Origin: Rana temporaria
Lineage: Eukaryota; Chordata; Amphibia; Anura; Ranidae
Direction: 5' to 3'
DNA: 64,000 nucleotides
Assembly (NCBI RefSeq): GCF_905171775.1
Contig: NC_053493.1
Coordinates: 248,898,438-248,962,437, forward strand
Shown here: positions 22,021-34,251 of the stretch, piece by piece
Layout of the letters: each line of letters begins with the position of its first letter
Numbering within the stretch: the first letter of the stretch is position 1
Translations under genes and position numbers: made by a program
Notes under the pieces: generated by a model
What the model saw: the letters and a program-made list of their open reading frames with translations, nothing else
The model's database searches: none
Told to the model about the DNA's origin: nothing

Positions 22021-22664
22021 TCAGCAACAAGAATCAACTGACAGGACAAACAAACAAACATACACACACAACAAACAAACAAAAAAACTCACAGAAGAAA
22101 CACACAAAAAGCAAAACACACAAGCAGACAGCTACTACAAATTCAAAAACAAACACGCAAAAAACAAACACAAAATACAATCAGAACAAAACAAACACAA
22201 AATACACTCAGAAAAAAACAAACACAAAATACACTTAGCAGAAACAAACACCAACTACAATCTAATACTCCTCCAAAACTTTACTATCACACACAACTCA
22301 CCAACAAACACCGACAAACGTTCAGAGCAGAAGCAACTTGCTCTAGGAAGGGTAACACAGGGAAATACCTTTGCAAGGGAAGTGTGTTTGTCTGGGGCTT
22401 TTTGTACACAGGGCGATCCTCAAACTAAGTGCGCTTGGCCTTTTACCTATCTCACTGATTGCGCCGAGCCAAGTTCTGCACATGCCCAGTGAGCAGCAGA
22501 TTCGTGCGCGCATGCGCAGTACGGCCGGCCCTTCATTTGCATGGGGTCACGGCTCATTACAATGAAGCACGCCCACTTCCTTCCCACTTGCAATAACCCC
22601 GCCTTACGCCTCGGGATTTAAGTTACGCTTGCGCAATTTTTATCCCTTGTTCATTTGTGCTGTG
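22021..22664. other. Upstream region of the Myb-like gene and Harbinger subterminal DNA
   Basis: 22020-22330 is A/C-rich low-complexity sequence (AACAAACA-type) just 5' of the Myb-like start. 22480-22560 carries CGCATGCGCAGTACGGCCGG, also found near 4650 in the nested Harbinger element. Nothing coding is recognised. Confidence 0.6.
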
Positions 22665-25600
22665 CAATTTGTCTTTCCTTAGAAACCAGTCAGCCGCTAG
22701 GTGGAGTAGGACGCTTCCGACGAGTCTGCTCCACTCAGGGACAAGCTAGACAGGCAGTCAGTCTGCAGACAGGTACACTCCTCCCAGCCCCCAGCGGCGA
22801 AGCACACACCACCGCATCCAGGACCAACCATTGCCTCTTTTCCCCTTGGCCTCCAGTAGTCCATCTCCTGCCCCCCTCACAGGCTCCTTCCTTAAAGGTA
22901 AGCCCTGGTGTTTACCAGTTTGCCGCCCGTCTTCCTGCCCTCTGTCTGGGGGTAGATTGCGGCCGTCCTTTTAAGGATAAAGCCGCAACTTTCCGCCCGG
23001 ATAGACTCCGTATCCTGTACCCCCACACTACCACCCCTACTCAGGGCACCCCTCCGCCATCTCTCCGCTTCAATTTTCGCCTTTTCGGGCGTTTTTTCGA
23101 TACATCCGTGCCGGCCTGGAAAGAATCGCGGCAGCCGCGATCTAGGAAAGGCCGCGGCTTCATCCGCAGCCTAGCGGCGCGCCGCTCTCCCCCCCGGCAA
23201 CCATCACCAAACTGCCCAAACGGCCCAATAAATCCCCCCCTACCCCTGAAGAGCACCTTATCCTCCCGGTAATCGATCAAATCCTCCCCAGCAGCACGGA
23301 TCCTCTCAATCTGACAGCCCCTAGCTGGATCCTGCTGACTGATCGGCGGCCATCTTGCTACACCCAACTCCACTCTCTCCTTTCTCAATACTATTGAACT
23401 TGATCCAGGGTTCGCCCGATCGCCTCACAAGGGGTCAGGAAGGAATTTTTTTCCCTGTCGTAGCATATTGGCGTAGCATGGCCAGGGTTTTTTTTGCCTT
23501 CCTCTGGACCAAGCCAGGATCGAGGATTAGTTAATCCTCCCCTCCCCCCCTGGTGTTATACGACCATGGCTAATCTGCAATATTCTGCAGAAACCATTGG
23601 GGATCTGAGGCGATTTGCCGCAATAGCCATCACCAAAAAAGCCCTTAGAACTGAGCGACTTTTGAGAATCGATCGACGATCGACTATCGAAAATCTCATC
23701 CGTTTACCCCAGCTCAAGCACACTTCATGTGCTCTGATCAACACAAGATCGGCAGTAAAACACTGACTAGAAATCCATGATTTCATTCTACAACACGATT
23801 TAGACTGCCTCTTTATTACAGAGAGCTGGCTCACAGCCGACTGTAACACCATTCTAGGAGAATTGGTGCCAGAAAACTATCGTATTATAACGGAAAACAG
23901 AACAGGGCAAAGAGGAGGAGGACTGGCGGTGATCCATAAGACTCATCTTGCGATCACCAAACCAGCCCTTCAAAACCCTCTTCCATTCATGGAAACCCTC
24001 ACTCTACAACTGCAAACAAACTCCCAGAAGACCGTCCACATTCTTCTCTGCTACAGACCACCTGGCCCAAAATCGCAGCTTTTACTATCATTGACGGACT
24101 TTATCTCCACTTACACCCTTAACGGCAAACATCTTTTGCTGCTCGGGGACTTTAATCTCTGGGCCAACTCCCCACAAGACCCTGTTGCCGACGCCTGTAT
24201 TGACCACCTGGAAGGTCTAGGGCTAGAACAACTAGTATGTGAGCCCACACATGCTTCAGGTCACACACTCGATCTTATTTTCAGACAAGATCTGGAAATA
24301 ACATTTTTGGAAAATGAACCGTTGCCATGGACAGATCACCATGCAATTAAATTCATTATTTCCGAATTCCCCCCCTTAACAAAAACATCAAAACCAGTGA
24401 CAACACACTGGACTAGATGTCAGAAGAAGCTCCACTCGGAACTCTTCAAAACCACGTTAAGGAAAAAAATAAAAACAATTCAGCCGCATCAAACGGCTGA
24501 AGAAACACTGGATGCCATAAACACAGCCCTATTACAGTCAGCCGACTTAATAGCGCCGAAACGTAAAACCTGCATCTGGAAAAATACCTCCAGCTGGTTC
24601 AACAACCAACTGGTGTTACTGAAGCAAGAGCGCAGAAGGGCGGAAGCTGCTTGGAAAAGAAGCACTTCAGATGAGAAACTCATCATCTACAAAGCAACAA
24701 CACGAAAATACCACAAAGAAATTTTCAAAGCCAAGAAAAACTATTTTTCTGAGGCTATCAACAGCGCCCTTAATCGCCCACGCAAACTCTTCAAGCTGGT
24801 CACTCAGACCATGAATCCAGGATGTCTTGAAGCCCCCAATTCGGATACCCAAGAATTTTGCAATGAATTATCAGATTACTTCATTAATAAAATCGAGGGA
24901 ATCCGGGAAAGCATTCAGCAAAACAACACCCCCCCAACCCCCCCCCATAATTATCCATACAATACCTGCAGTAATTCACCACAATTAGGTAAGTTTACGC
25001 TGGAACCCATCTCTATCCATGCCACAAAGAATATCATTGGTACTTTGCGTAACGGCACAGCGCCAAATGATATCATCCCCACTAAACTACTGAAGGAATG
25101 CGCTGACATCTTGGCACCTCCTATCACGCAGCTTATCAACCAATCATTCAAGGAAGGCATAGTGCCCTCCCAGTTGAAAGAGGGCATAATCCGACCTATC
25201 TTAAAGAAACCCACCCTATACCCCCAAGGACCCAATTCACCGCCATCCCATAACAGGCCTAAACGTTCTCTCAAAGGTAATGGAAAAAGTAGTGGTACAA
25301 CAGCTGCAACAGCATCTAGATACCCACAACCTACTTGATCCATTTCAATCGGGCTTCCGTCCTGGACACGGGACGGAAACAGCGTTGCTCAAAATATGGG
25401 ACGACGCTCTCGAGGCAGCAGAAGAAGGAGAATCTTGTCTTCTGGTTCTGTTGGACCTAAGTGCAGCCTTCGACACCGTAGACCACAAGCTACTTTTGAC
25501 TCGGCTAGCTGAAGTAGCCAGAGTCGCAGAAGGCGATTTATCTTGGTTCTCCTCTTTTTTGGACAACCGATCGCAAACAGTGAAGTTAAGACCTTTCACC

Positions 25601-26643
25601 TCTGAGAAACGCACATTATCGTGCGGAGTCCCTCAAGGATCGCCTCTGTCGCCGGTGCTATTCAACATCTATCTTCGTCCGCTTTTTGAAATCATCAGCA
25701 GCCAAAAACTGCTTTATCATTCATATGCAGACGACACGCAACTATATTTCCGCATTTGCAATAAAAAGGATCACCACCTCAATCTAGAGACATGCCTCTC
25801 TTTGATAGAGAACTGGATGACAAAGAGTTATCTTAAACTCAACGGAGCGAAAACAGAACTTCTCCTGTTTCACGCCAAGCGTATGAAACAACCTGCAACA
25901 ACTTGGACCCCCCCCCGCCCATTCTGGGCAAAATCATCACCCCTAGCGCCAAAGTCAAAAGTCTCGGGGTCATCTTCGACTCCTACATGACAATGGATGC
26001 ACAAATAGGGTCAGTAGTCAGCGGATCTCACCATCTGCTGCGCCTACTACGCAGACTTACTCCTTTCATTCCCAAAGAAGACATAGCAGTCGTGGTGGGA
26101 GCAATTGTAAACTCCAGACTGGATTATGCAAATGCCCTTTACCTCGGACTCCCAAAGTACCAAATCGCTCGTCTGCAAGTCGTTCAAAATACGGCCGCCA
26201 GACTTGTGACTGGGAAAAAACCCTGGGAATCAATCTCACCTTCACTGAGAACCCTTCATTGGTTGCCAGTAAAAGACAGAATTGCTTTTAAAGCACTCTG
26301 TCTAACGCATAGATGTATCCATGGGAATGCTCCCCATTATCTATGCGAAAAAATAAAAGTTCATAATCCCAATCGTGTTTTGCGATCCACCAATCAAAAT
26401 CTTCTTCAGATACCGAAAGCCAACTACAAATCCAAAGGAGAAAGGAGATTCGCGGTCCAGGGTCCCAGACTATGGAACGCTTTACCAACCAGCATTCGGT
26501 TGGAGGAGAACCACTTAGCATTCAGGAGAAAGATCAAAATGCATCTCTTTTGATACCAAAGGAGACAGGAACAACAAGCGCCCAGAGGCGATTAAGTTCG
26601 CATGTGCCGCAATATATAAGTTTTCATTCATTCATTCATTCAT
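22665..26643 (+). mobile_element. Non-LTR retrotransposon (CR1/L2/Rex1-type, Jockey superfamily), nested
   Basis: A roughly 4-kb insertion lies inside the Harbinger element. It has a GC-rich 5' region with no convincing ORF1, one degenerate ORF2 and a short (ATTC)n tail near 26625-26646. The flanks share an imperfect direct repeat ending GCTGTG (about 22654-22664 and 26646-26655), a likely target duplication. The reverse-transcriptase and C-terminal motifs place it in the Jockey superfamily. The exact clade is not settled from sequence reading alone. Confidence 0.8.
23494..26553 (+). pseudogene. LINE ORF2: endonuclease and reverse transcriptase, degenerate
   Basis: The protein would nick target DNA and reverse-transcribe the LINE RNA there. 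An APE-type endonuclease region shows FITESWL, GDFNLWANSP, SGHTLDLIF and WTDHHAIKF (about 23800-24360). The reverse transcriptase shows GFRPGHGTETALL, LLDLSAAFDTVDH, CGVPQGSPLSPVLF and YADDTQLYF, where the YADD box binds the catalytic metals (about 25330-25750). The C-terminal stretch RLQVVQNTAARLVTG ... LHWLPVKDRI is typical of the CR1/L2/Rex1 group. Lesions: TGA at 23764-23766, a frameshift near 25220 and another at the C run near 25905. No function is expected. Confidence 0.88.
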
Positions 26644-26750
26644 TCATGCGCTGTGGATACGGCACTTACGACACCAAATTAGGGCGCCGTAACTTAAATG
26701 ACATAAGTTTTGACTAACTTAATTTGCGCAGCTGTTTGTGGATTAGGCCC

Positions 26751-27013
26751 AGAGATGTCCCATTCCCCCAGTTAGAAACACATCCCAGGGAACACATTTG
26801 ACCCCTTTCCTGCCAGTGACATTTACACAGTAATCAGTGCATTTTTATAGCACAGATCGCTGTATAAATGTCACTGGTCCCAAAAAAGTGTCAAAGGTGT
26901 CCGATCTGTCCACCGCAATGTCACACTCTTGCTAAAAATCGCAGATCACTGCTATTACTAGTAAAACAATTAATAAAAATGCCATAAATCCATCCTTTAT
27001 TTTGTAGGCGCTG
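26751..27013. mobile_element. piggyBac-family fragment, right flank of the Harbinger insertion
   Basis: This continues 18391-18535 across the AGA duplication. The GTCCCAAAAA(A/T)GTGTCAAA and ACTAGTAAAA landmarks match 4960-5060 in the piggyBac-family element there. The fragment fades out near 27013. Confidence 0.6.
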
Positions 27014-28343
27014 TACCTTCGGGTCCCATGGTAGGTCCGGCCCTCCTTGTATCTTATATTGCATTGTAAATATGGGCGTTGTGGGTAATTTGTAAATATC
27101 ATGCAAGCCAGGGGACCTACACTGTATATTGTGTTGTAAATACTGTCTGGTGTGCAATTTGTATATATTATGTAACTCTATCAATACATGGATCTTTGGT
27201 GTAAGATCTTTCAGATCTACATATGTATATATCCATACTACTACAATGATTGAGGTGTATGCACATAATCACATAACTTTTCAACACAAGCCACTTTTTC
27301 AGTTCGAATACGCATCTAATAAAAACATATGCCAGCATTTATAGTCACACAGATAGCAATGTGTCAAGACAGATGTTCAGTGCACAGACTACATCTTCCT
27401 TGCCACATTCCGTGGTAGCAGAATTACAGTAACTGGGCTACCTCTGTGAATATTAGTGCTGCTCATTAGTGGTTTAAAAACTTGTGAATCTTCTTCAGAA
27501 TTACAGAACAAGCCCAGTTGAATGTGAATAACTACTTTGAACTATGTAAAGTATAGCAACTCAGGGGGTTGATTTACAAAAACTTTGCAATGGAATTTTC
27601 CCTGAAGCATAGTAAATACTGACTTCAATGATGCAATCATATGCATGCAAAAATACAGTTTGTTGTCATTCTTCTTGCACTACGTTCTTGGGCAAATTGT
27701 ACTGCAACGTGCATTTTCCCCTGCAAAGTAAAAAGCTTATTTGCATCATCAGCCCCATTGTCACTTAAACCAGCTACTCTGGGTTGTTATGTCTTACCTC
27801 TCTGTCACAGCCTTGTATTTTTTTTTGCAGTACCTTATTGTAGCCCATTGGACTGGATAATAAGGGCAGACTTTAGTGCAGTCGGGACAAGAAAAGATGA
27901 AATCGAAAATGTGTTCTGGCTATATCATTTTCAGCGCTGGCATATTACTATGCGCTTCATTCAATATGTCACATTTTTTTATACCAACAATGAAAAGTTA
28001 TTTGGATGCTGAAATACTTTTACACGGTTTTAACTATGTGCAAATCATTAATAGATGGTTTATTCTTATACGCCTGTTTGTAATTATATTACCTTTGTAA
28101 TTTAACTAGTACAACAATTATTCTAACACATTATACATTTCAGGCAAAGATTAGGAATTTCCTATAAAAAGTAGGGTTCTTTGTATTTCATTTTTATTAT
28201 AAGAATTAATTTGTCAAGCAACTATGCTAAAATCAACTTTGTAGCATATATGCCTGCTTGTTATTTTTTAATAGTTGCTATAAAAATGTAAGTTATATCA
28301 ATATATGGCTCACATGCTTATCAAAAATAAGTAAACATATGTA
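27014..28343. other. Unclassified sequence; possible old MITE at 27567-27750
   Basis: 27567-27750 starts GGTTGATTTACAAAA and resembles a diverged copy of the element at 30771-31838. Elsewhere I see only short AT-rich motifs. A 123-codon hydrophobic frame at 27641-28012 overlaps that possible repeat and has no recognisable domain. Confidence 0.35.
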
Positions 28344-29160
28344 AACACAATAAAAAAAAAAAAAAAAAACAGGGATGGAGGTGGTTTATTAACCACCTCA
28401 TTTAAAGTCCCAAATTTGAACCCCCCCTTTATTGCATATGTAAACACAGTTCAAGAACATTTAAGGGGAAGATAGAGAAAATAGTCCAGCACATGTCTTC
28501 CATAGTAGTGATATTAAACAATTTCTGTCCAAATAGAGATTTATTTAACATTTACAATGTTAGAAAAATGGGCACACATTTCTACAGCAAACAGAATTCA
28601 CATCCAAAGTTCTAACACAGTTTAGGAGGTGAAAACAAATGACTGAATGACTGTTATGTATTATAGGAAATGTATCTATCAAGTGTCAAATGTTTAAGCA
28701 TTTCTTCCAGCACTAAAATCTAAAAAGAAATCCAAAATAAAAAAATGTAGGGTAGTTCATGTGAGCTTTGCTAATTTTGAAAATACATATATATCAGCAT
28801 TGTGGTTCTTTGGTCCAGTCTCCTTGTGCTGCTCTCGTCATCCTGCTTGGGGGCTGCAATGTGTTTAAAGGGAGATTTTCCCATACTCCTGCTGTCCCTT
28901 CCTGTCAGTTTGGATGGGTGGGGCCACCTACACATCGGTGCCATGTCTGACCACGCCCACTGGTTGACAACTACCCATGGCATCATCATGTGTGAGCTAG
29001 TCGGGTCATCACGGGTGGCTGGGATAGCAAGCAGTGTGCACTCCCATTGGCAGTGAGTGATTCCCGCACTCACGTGCCTTACTATCCACACATGGCATTT
29101 AGGGATGAACATCTGGGCCTTTCCTGGGCGCATTAAGCTGGAGGCTGGCATGGCAGGGAT
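28344..29160. other. Poly-A tract and unclassified sequence
   Basis: A poly-A run lies near 28350-28368. The inverted GTGGTTTATTAACCACC motif at 28381-28397 looks like the remnant of a hairpin. 28770-29160 is of mixed composition with short frames on both strands, none recognisable. Confidence 0.4.
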
Positions 29161-29790
29161 TAGGGATGAGCACAATGTTTGAGTCGAACGTAAGTTCGAC
29201 TCGAACATCGCGTGTTCGCCGAATAGTGAGCAATTTACGGTGTTCACGGCAAATTCTAAAGCCGTAGAACACCCTTTAAAAGTCTATGGGAGAAATAACA
29301 AGTGCTGATTTTAAAGGCTTCTATGCATGGTATTGTCATAAAAAGTTTGGGGACCTGGATCCTGCCCTAGAGGACATGTATCAATGCAAAAAAAAAAGTT
29401 TTAAAAACTTCAGTTTTTTCGGGAGCAGTGATTTTAATAGTGCTTAAAGTAAAATAATGAAAATGAAATATTCTTTTAAATTTGGTACCTGGGGGTGTCT
29501 ATAGTATGCCTGTAAAGTGGCACATTTTCCCCATGTTTAGAACAAGTCCACTGCAAAATGACATTTCTAAAGGAAAAAAGGTAATTTAAAACGAATCGCC
29601 ACTGTAATGAATTGTCGGGTCTCGGCAATACAGAATTGAATAGAAAGGGCTTGGATTCCCGCCAGTCCATTACCAGGCCCTTTGGGTCTGATATGAATAT
29701 TAAGGGGAACCCCGAGCCAAAATAAAAAAAATAATTGCATGGAATAAAGCTGTAGAAAACAAAACAAAAACAAAACAAAATACTGACATG
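29161..29790 (+). mobile_element. hAT-like repeat, TAGGGATGAGC family, 5' part
   Basis: It starts TAGGGATGAGCACAATG, with a GTTCGACTCGAAC hairpin near 29190. It then carries the same landmarks in the same order as the minus-strand copy ending at 17991, and continues through GGCCCTTTGGGTCTG into an A-rich tract. The distal terminus is not visible. Confidence 0.65.
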
Positions 29791-30770
29791 GTCCACACCT
29801 CATCAGTTCCCATCAGTGCTGCATATTAGTGCCACTGTCACATGACATTAAAAAACTTAGTTCGGTAATCGGTATTGGCAGGTACTTAAAAAACCCTAAC
29901 AACCTAATAAAAACATATAGATGCCTTGGAATGACTTGTATATTGTCCACTACTGTTATCTGTCAGTGTTCAACAGATACAAATAGTGGTCAATTAACTG
30001 CAGAAAACGTATTGTAGATATTTTACTTTATATGTATGTTATTTTTATGATATATGTATAAATATAATCCAATAGGGAGACATTTATTTAGCAAATTTAG
30101 CATTAAGATACCATTATAAAAGTAAAGAACATTACAGAATAAATGTAAGCATTGTAGATATCAAAGCTATAAGATTTTTCCTGTATGATAAATGTAAAGA
30201 ATACATTAATATATATGTCTCTGAACTGCAAAAATGTTTGGAGGAATTCAATTTCTCTTATGCAATATCACTGCTTACCTAGTATATCTGGGAAGATACA
30301 TATATAAATATCAAGATATCTTAATAAATGTCAAGTAAGACTTTTCTTTGCCAACATATTAGTTTTTGCAATTTATTTTCTTTATGTGTGTGATTGCTGT
30401 GCTCATACTTGTAGGAGATGAAAAAAAAGGAACAAATATTTCTGTGTAATTGAAACACTAACTTCAAGCCCAGATGTCCTATTAAGGTTAAAATACTGGG
30501 TCCCTGTGCTGTCCACATTTACAAATGGAACTGTAAAATAGTAACATTTAATACTCAAACAAACAATCATACTAACCTTACAAAAATGGGCTGTTTGGGT
30601 AGTTTTGACTGTAGGTCCAATATATATATATAGGGGTAACTATAGCTATTCTTAAGAATATTCCTCTCCCTGATACTTATCCTGGCTAGCATGTATAATA
30701 ATATCTGTGTAGTTAAAAAAAATCGAAACCACTTACAAAAAAAAAGAACCCCAACGCTTGACAAACATAA
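29791..30770. other. AT-rich unclassified sequence
   Basis: No gene or complete element is recognised. The last 30 bases (GAACCCCAACGCTTG near 30745) are an inverted match to 32385-32410, so some outer, older element may span this region. Confidence 0.4.
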
Positions 30771-31838
30771 GGGGGGTCATTTACAAAAGGCGAATCCCCT
30801 TTGCACTACAAGTGCAAACTACAACTGCAAAGTGCACCTGAAATTGCACTGAAAGTGCATTTGGAAATGCAGTCGCTGTAAATCTGAGGGGAAGATCTGA
30901 AATGAGGGGAAGCTCTGCTGATTTTATTATCCAATCATGTGCAAGCTTAAATGCTGTTTTTTATTTTCCTTGGTGAATATATACGAGGGCGCTTAAAATA
31001 TTACCGTGCTAAATTATACTCTAAAGAAGTGCACAATATAGTGTATATTTATATATTTACACAATACCTGTATTGTATTGTATACGTATTTGTATTTAGT
31101 CCACTTTCCAGTACAATCACCGCAGTGTACTCGAAATTATTTAAATAAAATAAAATGTCTCAATATTGGTTTGATGCTCCAACACACTCCAGTAATCAAA
31201 CTCTTGAAAAACTGTGATATATTTTGTTTGTAGTGATACTTAAATCCTTCACCAGATACGATACTCTGTGATCACCCAAAGTGCTCAGATAATTGAATCG
31301 CTTACCAAATGTATCTGACTTCTTTGATGAGAAAGAAAGTCAGATAAGACATATGTGGGATAGTGCCCACATGCACATCAATCAGATAGGAGAACTTGTA
31401 CACCTCTTTCTCAGGAGTTTCAGATGCGATATGTTAAAAAAGAAATATAGAATTCCATTGTGTAATACTGTTGGTTTATTTAAAATATAAAAGAAAATAA
31501 AACGGCCAATTGGCCCCTTATATTAAAATGTCCCTGACCCGGCACCAGGGCTACTTGCTCGTCTGAATTTGGACTCAGCCTCCACCTCCGTGGTGGCGTA
31601 CGTTCCACCTGACAACACCAACAGCCAGATGTCCGGAACTTGCGTAAGAAACACGTGACCAGGTCCGCCGCTCTTATTGAGTATATCGGCGCGGAATTTT
31701 CACTGTCACATTTTTATTTTCCTTGCATGTCCCCCTTGGCTCTACAGCGTCTGTACTTCCAAGTGCACTTTCAATGCAATTTCAAGTGCACTTTGCACTT
31801 GTAGTGCAAAGTGGATTTGCCTTTAGTAAATAACCCCC
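30771..31838. mobile_element. MITE with GGGGT(C/T)ATTTAC termini, interrupted
   Basis: Long inverted termini run GGGGTCATTTACAAAAGG from the left and, in complement, GGGGTTATTTACTAAAGG from the right. Both continue through CTTTGCACTACAAGTGC and tracts of GTGCA. Without the 738-bp insertion at 30973-31710 and one copy of its target repeat, the element is about 315 bp. No clear target duplication is visible. Confidence 0.75.
30973..31710. mobile_element. Retroposon-like insertion, 738 bp, unclassified
   Basis: It is bounded by the direct repeat TTTTTATTTTCCTTG (ending at 30972 and at 31711-31725), a ~15-bp target duplication typical of LINE machinery. Composition is GC-rich at the high-coordinate end and AT-rich at the other, which suggests minus-strand orientation. 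No coding frame or tRNA-like promoter box is recognised. Confidence 0.6.
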
Positions 31839-31854
31839 AATGTGTCATGTCAAA

Positions 31855-32347
31855 AGAAACTCACCAAAGAACAGATAAACATGGGGGCGGCATCTGAGGA
31901 CAAGGGGGCACTCTTTACGTCTAGAGGAAAAGAGATTTCACCTCCAAATACGGAAAGGTTTTTTCACAGTAAGAGCTGTGAAAATGTGGAACAGACTCCC
32001 TCCAGAGGTGGTTCTGGCCAGCTCAGTAGATTGCTTTAAGAAAGGCCTGGATTCTTTCCTAAATGTACATAAAATAACTAAGATTTGTAGGTAAAGTTGA
32101 TCCAGGGTAAATCTGATTGCCTCTCGGGGGATCAGGAGGGAATTTTTTCCCCTGCTGTAGCAAATTGGATCATGCTCTGCTGGGGTTTTTTGCCTTCCTC
32201 TGGATCAACTGTGGGTATGGAGTTGGGTGTATGGGATTGTACTGTGTTTTTTATTTTGTTTGTTTATTTTTTTGTGGTTGAACTGGATGGACTTGTGTCT
32301 TTTTTCAACCTGACTAACTATGTAACTATGTAACTATGTAACTATGT
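31855..32347 (+). pseudogene. CR1-type LINE 3' end (ORF2 C-terminus, 3' UTR, 8-bp tail)
   Basis: The frame at about 31975-32095 reads KMWNRLPPEVVLASS then FKKGLDSFL before a stop. This is the extreme C-terminus typical of CR1 ORF2. The 3' untranslated region holds CCTTCCTCTGGATCAA and ends in about four 8-bp units of AACTATGT (32314-32347), the kind of short tandem tail CR1 elements use in priming. Heavily 5' truncated, as most CR1 copies are. Confidence 0.8.
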
Positions 32348-32424
32348 ACCTGTCGTTTGGTGAGTGTCTCCCAACGGGACACATCGCGTTTGGCAAGCGT
32401 TGGGGTTCTTTTTTTTTCGAGCGT

Positions 32425-33215
32425 TCATCGTAATTAACACTGGATTTTTTTTTAGGTGAATGAGTAGGGATAATATGTACTCCCTACTCACTCACATGGG
32501 GGGAGGCAGCATATGAAGGCCTCCTTGTTAAAGGGGACTTCCAGATTCCGATAAGTCATCCATACAACCATCGAGCCAGGGTTGTGGAAAAGAGGCCCTT
32601 GTCCTCATCAACATAGGGACAAGATGCTTTGGGGGGAGCCCCCTCCCCCAAAGCACTTCCTATGTTGAGGGCATTGTGGCGTGGTAGGGTCCAGAAAGCG
32701 AGGCCACTCACTTCGTTACCCCCTTTTCTGGCCTGCCAGGCTGCATGCTTAGATAAGGGTTTTTTGTTTTTTGGCATGAGGTTCCCCTAAAAATCCATAC
32801 CAGTTTTAAGAGTCTGTATGGATTTTGGGGGGCATTTTTTTTACATTTTAACGTGGGGTTTCCCTCAAATTCCATATCAGGGCCTGGTATGGATTGGGGG
32901 GACCCCCATACTGTTTGTTTTATTGTTAACCGACACATCCTTTGTTTACATTCCTGCTGTCAGCGGTCATGGTTGTTAAGGACACGGCAGCCACCAGCTA
33001 TTTACAATGAATTTGGAACATTGCTCATGGTATTGAATAAATTTGAAAATGTGCCGTCAGAATAAAACGAATGAACGAATGCATTCGTTATTTTTGATAT
33101 AGCTTTTTTTGTCTTGTGAAATCCATTTCAGAAATTTGAATACATCTGAATCTCCGAATTTTTGTTAAAAAAATTAATCAAAACGAAACAAATTGCACAT
33201 GTCTATAAAATAGTG
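32425..33215 (-). mobile_element. hAT-like repeat interior, diverged
   Basis: GGTGAATGAGTAGGGA, CTTCCAGATTCCGATAAG, TCCTCATCAACATAGGGAC and CCATACCAG correspond in order to segments of the palindrome arm at 1130-1580, read in the opposite direction. The last part (33040-33215) carries a CGAATGCATTCG hairpin and AATTGCACATGTCTA. It is a decayed copy with no terminus pair that I can fix. Confidence 0.5.
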
Positions 33216-33334
33216 AATGGTGAATGGTGAATGTCCATGATGTGTAGTGTAAGTGAGAAGTGAGATGTCAGACCATCTCAGGAAAAGTAAAATATAAAAG
33301 TTGACAAAATGACAGATAAAAAAACTATACAGTA

Positions 33335-33540
<206 letters not shown>

Positions 33541-34240
33541 TATATACACACACAGATATATATACACTATATACAACCTGCTTAACATTTTAAAGCTGAG
33601 TAATCACAAGGGAAGCAAAGGACACAATTCCTTTACTTCCTCATCCCATCTTGACTATTTTCCTATTCTTTTCCTGTTACCTCTGAGGTGGAGAGGCAGA
33701 GAAAGAGATAATTTACTTAGACGGCTAGTCAGGTGCTTACATCGAAACTTAATACACTAGCAGTTTGTATTGGAATTACTGGCAGCTTATTACTGAACTG
33801 TGATGAGAAGCAGAGAACATCATCTTCACTCCTCATAGCAGCTTATCAAACCGATGCACAGTGGAGATAAGCTGCAATAGTTAATACCATGGCTGATTTC
33901 AGTTTAATAAATGTCTTTTAAATAATGTTTTTTATAATGCTTATAAATGCCAAATTTATTTTATGTCAAAAATAGCCTGCGACAATTTATAATGTTTTAA
34001 AGTCAACTCAGGGCGCTGCCCCACCCCCAGTTGCCCCCCACCCCTAGTTATAGTTTTTGGTTTATTTAATATTCACCTTTTCCAGACACTTGCATGCAGT
34101 TCACATGATATGCATGCTCGTCTTCAGATTTTTTCTCACTAAAGGGAAGTGTTCAATCAACACTGTGGGAAATTAGCATCAAATAATAAGAAAACAAAGC
34201 TGAATTATCAGCAAAACAGCCCAAGCACACTTTACAGTAC
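33541..34240. other. Unclassified sequence
   Basis: No gene, terminal repeat or tandem array is recognised. The stretch ends at the TTAA that opens the next piggyBac element. Confidence 0.5.
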
Positions 34241-34251
34241 TTAACCACTTA

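Larger units (their letters stand above)
18536..26750 (+). mobile_element. Autonomous-type PIF/Harbinger transposon with nested LINE
   Basis: Inverted termini GGGCCTAATCCACAAA begin at 18536 and end, in complement, at 26750. AGA target duplications lie at 18533-18535 and 26751-26753. The total is 8.2 kb, of which about 4 kb is a LINE inserted at 22665-26643. The element carries the two genes typical of Harbinger: a DDE transposase (plus strand) and a Myb/SANT-like DNA-binding protein (minus strand), arranged convergently. Both are frameshifted here. The termini closely resemble those of the Harbinger MITEs in the window, which it or its relatives could have mobilised. Confidence 0.9.

Noticed and set aside
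22655..23272. Possible LINE ORF1 upstream of the nested LINE ORF2
   Set aside because: The frame is Pro/Arg-rich with no coiled coil, zinc knuckle or esterase motif, and it begins at the LINE junction. More likely 5' untranslated sequence.
27641..28012. 123-codon hydrophobic frame
   Set aside because: Overlaps a probable diverged MITE and lacks any recognisable motif.
32314..32347. AACTATGT tandem as a telomere-like repeat
   Set aside because: Only about four units, directly after a CR1 C-terminus and 3' UTR. It is the LINE tail.
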